DNA of 64,000 bases. It comes from Plantago ovata (taxonomy: Eukaryota > Streptophyta > Magnoliopsida > Lamiales > Plantaginaceae). The notes under the pieces are model-generated. The model was not told the DNA's origin, did not search any database, and saw only the letters and a program-made list of their open reading frames with translations. The stretch spans positions 127,879,462 through 127,943,461 of the forward strand of contig CM051455.1 in the NCBI GenBank assembly GCA_028274465.1, written 5' to 3'. Made by a program: the position numbers and the translations under genes. This document shows positions 59,523 to 64,000 of the stretch, in pieces; position 1 is the first letter of the stretch, and the number at the start of each line of letters is the position of its first letter.

Positions 59523-60927
59523 AGGTGTGGAAAATTGTAATGCAGTAGTGTAGTAATAGTTGAAATACTGGCTGTTTTGAAAAACGAAAAAGAAATCAAT
59601 AAATTTACTTTAAAATATACCTGGTTAAATTTAATTTTAAATTATACATGATTAAATTTACTTTTGAGAATAAATTACCATAAAAAAACTCAAATGGATC
59701 TTCATTTGTCGAGGGTAGAGGTTAAAACGTGCTTAACTTAAGCTTTTTATCACTATTTTCCCATTTTATGTTTTTATAATATATAATATATTTTGAAAGT
59801 TAGTATCATTTCGTATGGCCCAAATTGACTTGAAAAATAATTAAAAAATACTCATCCGTTTTTTAAGATTCTATACGTTTGATTTTCGATCGGAGTTTAG
59901 GAGGTTTGTATAATGAGTGTAGCATGTTGGTTTAGTGGCAGGACTCACAATAAAGTTGTGAGATAAAGATTTGCCGAAAATAAAAATATATAGAATCTAA
60001 GAAAACAGACAAAAAAAGGAATACTTATAGAATCTAAAAAACAGATGAATACCATCTACAAACTATGGCTATCAAGAATATATTTTACACTCAAATAAAC
60101 AAATTATATTTGGTACAAGAGATGACATGCTTCAATTAATTTGTGTTTTTAGTGATAACACCAAATCCCAATTTGCATGGGGTGTTATCAGCAAGTGTCA
60201 AAATTTGATGCATATATTAATTTGCGAGTACCTAAAGCGACAATTTTTATTATGTAGTACCGGAGACGAAATTTATTTAAAATACCATGTGTTAGGAAGT
60301 TGACGGAAAGAAAAAGAAAAAAATAAATGCAAGTTCGTCTATTATCATGCATCCTTTATCTCTCAACACCATAACACTAGCTAGAAAGTTATGGTGAACT
60401 GATTTTTAATAAGGGTACTTAAAACAACATACAAATAAGACATGACCAGTATTACAAAGCGAAATGAAATGATACAATCACACTTAAAACTTAAAGGCAG
60501 AAAAACAATAGAAACAAATAGAACTAAGTATGTAAACCAAATTTAAACTGCTTTGGAACGGGTTGTTTTGGTCATGTTGCCTGAGAGAAAATGATGATCG
60601 GAATATAGTCAAGATTGATGTCTATTTGGAGCGAGAAAAAATTATGATTGTTGGTCATTTATAAAAATAATTTTTTATGGCCATTTTGGCTAAAATAGCA
60701 AAAAATTCAATTATATTTAAAGACAACAACAGGTGGTTACAAGTATTGATTTGAAAAGAATTTTAAAAAAAGAGATCAAAAGCTCGTGGGCCAGCTGGCC
60801 CACCAACATTCACAATGAACCGCGTGATTTCATGGTGAACTTTCACCATGAAAAATCACAACAACTCAAACTTTGTAAAATTTATTTTTTCATGATATTT
60901 TTCTCATGAATTATCATAGTGAGCAGT
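59523..60927. other. Intergenic, no gene seen
   Basis: AT-rich, no ORF of interest. A weak tRNA-like A-box (TTGGTTTAGTGG) lies near 59929. Confidence 0.5.
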
Positions 60928-61606
60928 TTAATTTCACATATATGGTTATACTTTCCAACTTATATCACATATATATAGCTATACTTTTATTTTATCACAT
61001 AACTTGCTCTACTTTCAAAAAATATATCACAAAACTATCTATACTTATTTTCTTATCAAATTCTTCACTTGCTAAATTTTCTCATAAGACTTGCTAACTT
61101 AAATTAATATAATTTAAACACAACTAGCATAGTATTATTGTCATTTTATACCTCAATCTCGATCTCGGTTTTATTTCTTGACTTTTATTTATATGTAAAA
61201 TTGTTTTATTAAAATAGAATCTAATGATACAAAGAGCGAATAGGCAATGAAAATAATCCAGTTGAACATATTTGATTTCGAATTATCCCCAAATTGTTTG
61301 TATTGTAACATTATATACTATACTTAACATTTGAACTTTTTTATAACTTTTTCGAGATGATTTGAAATTATATTGAGATCAAACGGATATTCACATAGAC
61401 ATTTGTAATAAATAATCACGATTTTTCCAAGCTAAGCAAGTCATGTGATTAAATCTAGCAATTAGAGAGGGTTATTTGATAAGAAAGTTAGTATAGCAAG
61501 TGTTGTGATAATGATGGGAAAGTATACTTACTTATATGATAAAATAAAAGTTCATCTACCATTGTGATAGTAGTTGTAAAGTTTAGCTACATATGTGAAA
61601 TTAGCC
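60928..61606. mobile_element. Foldback element with long terminal inverted repeats
   Basis: Left arm about 60928-61096 and right arm about 61430-61606 are inverted relative to each other: TAATTTCACATAT at left, ATATGTGAAATTA at right, then shared ACTTTTATTTTATCA and TTTCTTATCAAAT. Within each arm a unit of about 30 bp (TATCACATA...CTATACTTT) recurs several times. The central third has no ORF. This resembles Mutator-like or foldback MITEs. Confidence 0.7.
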
Positions 61607-62919
61607 CTTGCCCTTAAATTAATGATCAACATGCTAAATGCAATTTTTGTAAACTCATTGTTTACCACATGTAATACCAAAATAGTTATAATTATTGGTG
61701 TTAATGTATATTTAAAAATCCATTAATTACTCAAACACCACGTCTAACATTTAAAATATTTTTTAAAATAGTTTTGTTGGTATTTTCAATGCGAAGCTAT
61801 TGTCGCTCCAACAAACGAGATGGTTGACCAGGTAAAAATATATGTTATGTCATTGTTCCCGGTGATTCTAATTAGTATTAAGTGATTTCAAAAAGCAATC
61901 TGTGTGGATGGGCCCAAACCAGAACAGACAATATCGTACCCATGGGATGTGTACGACATAGTCATGACCATATAACACCACCAACTTAAAGAGTCGGGTC
62001 TTGATCAGTTAGTGATAGTGTCGTTAATCACAACTTACAACTGAAATCGGAGTGGGATCGTTGATAAACAATCGAGGGTTGCAAACGGTTAGTCACATAA
62101 CATAATTAATCCCACTTAGAGGTTCGATGAGAATGTCGAGAACTTATGACAATCTCACATCTCACGTTATTTTTTAGCGGTGGCATAAAAGAGTATATAA
62201 GTAGACGTGCACTCTAAAATGGTATGAAGCCTTTTCTATGATTTTAAAAGCAAACATGTGATGGGTCGGGTCGACCTCAAAGGTGGATAATATGATTACA
62301 GTGAGACGTGTGTGTTACAATCATGAAATTTTTCGGGTAATTTAAAAATCAAACTCATACAAGTATCTGGAGTAAGTGGAGAATATTATAAAAATGATGT
62401 GTGTGGGAGCAATTTAGTGGTGGAGTCGTTACAAATGGTATAGAGTGAGATCATTTCAAATTCGTATGGGTCAAAGATGGCCATTAGAATTAAAATTACA
62501 GCAACAATGTCACATGACAACTAATATAGTTTATTCAAAAATCTATTGTTTACCGATAGAACCCGTCCCAATAAGAGGGAACTAAACGATAAAGTCCAGT
62601 CTCCTCATCATTTAACTCCGCGAAAGAACCTTTTATAGAATGGGGCATCCACACACCAAGCCAATAATGGGAATTCAATCCTTATTTGCCATAGCAACAA
62701 TCGCTACCTCTACCACATGCATTCGGCAGTTATAGACATTTGACGGAACTAGTGAGTATGGGTTTGTGACCCTAGGGAGCTTGGGGGATGGGATTTATCC
62801 CGTAAAAAATTGATTGCAGATAAAATCATTATATTCTCCCTTTCCTTAATTGGCTCCGGTCTCCTCTTCTCAGTTTGAGAATTTGATTGCTTTTAAGAAT
62901 TCTTACAACCTTCGGGTTT
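61607..62919. other. Intergenic; possible decayed LTR and primer site
   Basis: A stretch ending GAGTCGTTACA at 62426 is followed by AATGGTATAGAGTGAGA, close to an initiator-Met primer site. The preceding ~500 bp (from about 61915, GGATGGGCCCAAACCAGA) could be an old solo LTR. No second LTR was found and no gene is seen. Confidence 0.35.
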
Positions 62920-62946
62920 CTAGTAATTGCCCGTGGCGTTGCCACG
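62920..62946 (-). mobile_element. Helitron-like 3' end (candidate)
   Basis: Minus strand reads a hairpin CGTGGCAACGCCACG, then GGCAATTA and CTAG, the arrangement of a Helitron 3' terminus (hairpin a few bases before CTRR). The base after CTAG is A, not the expected T, and no TC 5' end was located. Confidence 0.4.
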
Positions 62947-63639
62947 ACATGGTTTCTATCATATGTTATAATTAGTTGAAAGACAATAAAGGTACATTAA
63001 AAAGCATCATTGACATACTTCAAAATTTTATTACATGATCATATGATATCAACTATATAAAGAAAATTTTAAGTAAATTAAATGGATAACGGAACGCGCA
63101 AAAGAAAGGAAAAGATTAATCACACCGGTTTGACCAGAGAGGTTACAGGGGTCAGTGTTCGGGTTTCAAAATATGACTTATACACCACATCATAGGCGGA
63201 GGAAAGGGGAGCGAGGGTGAGGCAAAATATTATTATTTTTTTAAATTAAAGATTTTGAAAATTTATGTATTTTAACAATATATCAACCTGCTTCCATCCT
63301 CACCCGCTCTAAAATAATTGTGTTCGGGTTCCAGATCATGGCTGGAAAAACTAACCCAAATCCGATCCGATCTTAATTCGAAGTCTAACCCAAAAGATCA
63401 CGGACAATTATTTAAAGTTTGACCCATACATGGTTCGAGATCCACAAAATAAATTGAACTCAATCATTTCGTCTGAAATTACCAAATTAAAATTGACCTG
63501 AGTTCATCGATCCCAATTAAAGTTTACCCGCATGTATCCAATATGAATTTGTTTGAATTAAGTTTGTGAGGAATATATAACAAATTTCATCTATCTATAA
63601 CTTGCCATAAAAATTTTACAGTGGTAACAATTTAGATTA
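62947..63639. other. Intergenic, no gene seen
   Basis: AT-rich sequence without recognised features. Confidence 0.5.
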
Positions 63640-63812
63640 TTTATTTATTTATTTTGGAAACGGTCAATTTATTCTACTATACTCCTACTCTTACACTACT
63701 CCTTAACCACCTTATACTCCAAATATCCTAAACCACCCTTATGTCTCCGTCGGAGTTCGGACCTCAGACCTCTCCTTACTACTCCAACACCCTTACCACT
63801 TGGCCACCCTTA
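63640..63812 (-). mobile_element. tRNA-derived SINE
   Basis: On the minus strand the head reads GGGTGGCCAAGTGG (A box) and GAGGTCCGAACTCC (B-box-like), a body of short GGTGG/GGAGTA repeats follows, and it ends AATAAATTGACCGTTTCC with an ATTT-rich tail (63635-63655). Pol III promoter boxes and an A-rich tail identify a SINE. The 3' end is shared with the retroposon near 36139. Confidence 0.65.
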
Positions 63813-64000
63813 TATTTATAACCCTTATATTTATAGCAACAATTTATATTAACAATTTATGGTAACAACCAACATGAATTCAAATTGATCCCATTTGTAT
63901 ATATTTGATCCAAATGGATATGATAAAAAATGATTTGTTATCTATAGTGTGAACATCACTCCAATCCGACTAAGAACATAATCCAAACGCATCGGAGTTA

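Noticed and set aside
61915..62440. Solo LTR with primer site
   Set aside because: Only one imperfect primer-like motif and no second LTR; left as a possibility, not called as an element.
1..64000. CRISPR arrays, operons or phage modules
   Set aside because: The window is a plant nuclear genome with spliced genes; no regularly spaced short repeats of that kind are present.

Overview
The window is nuclear DNA from a flowering plant, most likely a eudicot. The evidence is AT-rich intergenic DNA, genes with GT-AG introns, plant families (F-box/FBA protein, DOXC-type 2-oxoglutarate dioxygenase, CYP716-type P450s, a stress-response A/B-barrel protein) and a dense load of plant retrotransposons. 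I cannot name the species. There is one 100-N scaffold gap at 4766-4865.

Layout. 1-3100: a hAT-like MITE and a broken pepsin-like aspartic protease. 3102-11663: a decayed minus-strand Ty1/copia element whose right-hand LTR is split by a gag-protease-only LTR element (8232-11373). 11669-12673: a small broken secreted-peptide ORF. 12674-17300: an LTR element without coding capacity, with perfect ATAGC target duplications and a foldback insertion in its right LTR. 17351-17602: a relic of the dioxygenase gene found at 24291-26222. 18489-20331: an intact F-box gene and a downstream FBA-domain relic. 21402-21893: an HSP70-like relic. 24291-26222: a four-exon 2-oxoglutarate dioxygenase with one apparent 2-bp frameshift and a duplicated upstream region. 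28235-29274: an intronless, internally deleted PRP6-like gene copy. 30877-36754: MITE, CACTA and LINE debris. 38385-39401: a two-exon small protein with a prenylation-like C terminus. 41574-46070: two tandem CYP716-like P450 genes with identical exon architecture. 47509-50904: a nine-exon stress-response A/B-barrel protein. 52045-58975: a diverged tandem repeat with an LTR retrotransposon inserted in it, itself carrying a rearranged TRIM. 59184-64000: a LINE relic, a long-TIR foldback element, a Helitron-like end and a tRNA-derived SINE.

How the parts relate. The apparently functional genes are the F-box gene, the small lipid-anchor candidate, the two P450s and the A/B-barrel gene. The dioxygenase would be functional only if its 2-bp insertion is an assembly error. 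The P450 pair looks like a recent local duplication of a triterpenoid C-oxidising enzyme. No oxidosqualene cyclase or glycosyltransferase is visible nearby, so a biosynthetic cluster is not supported. Most of the remaining sequence is explained by transposable elements of several classes, many with target-site duplications that can be read directly. I did not find a convincing new biological system. The most notable items are the nested gag-only retroelement, the PRP6 chimera, the rearranged TRIM and the long-TIR foldback element with internal subrepeats.
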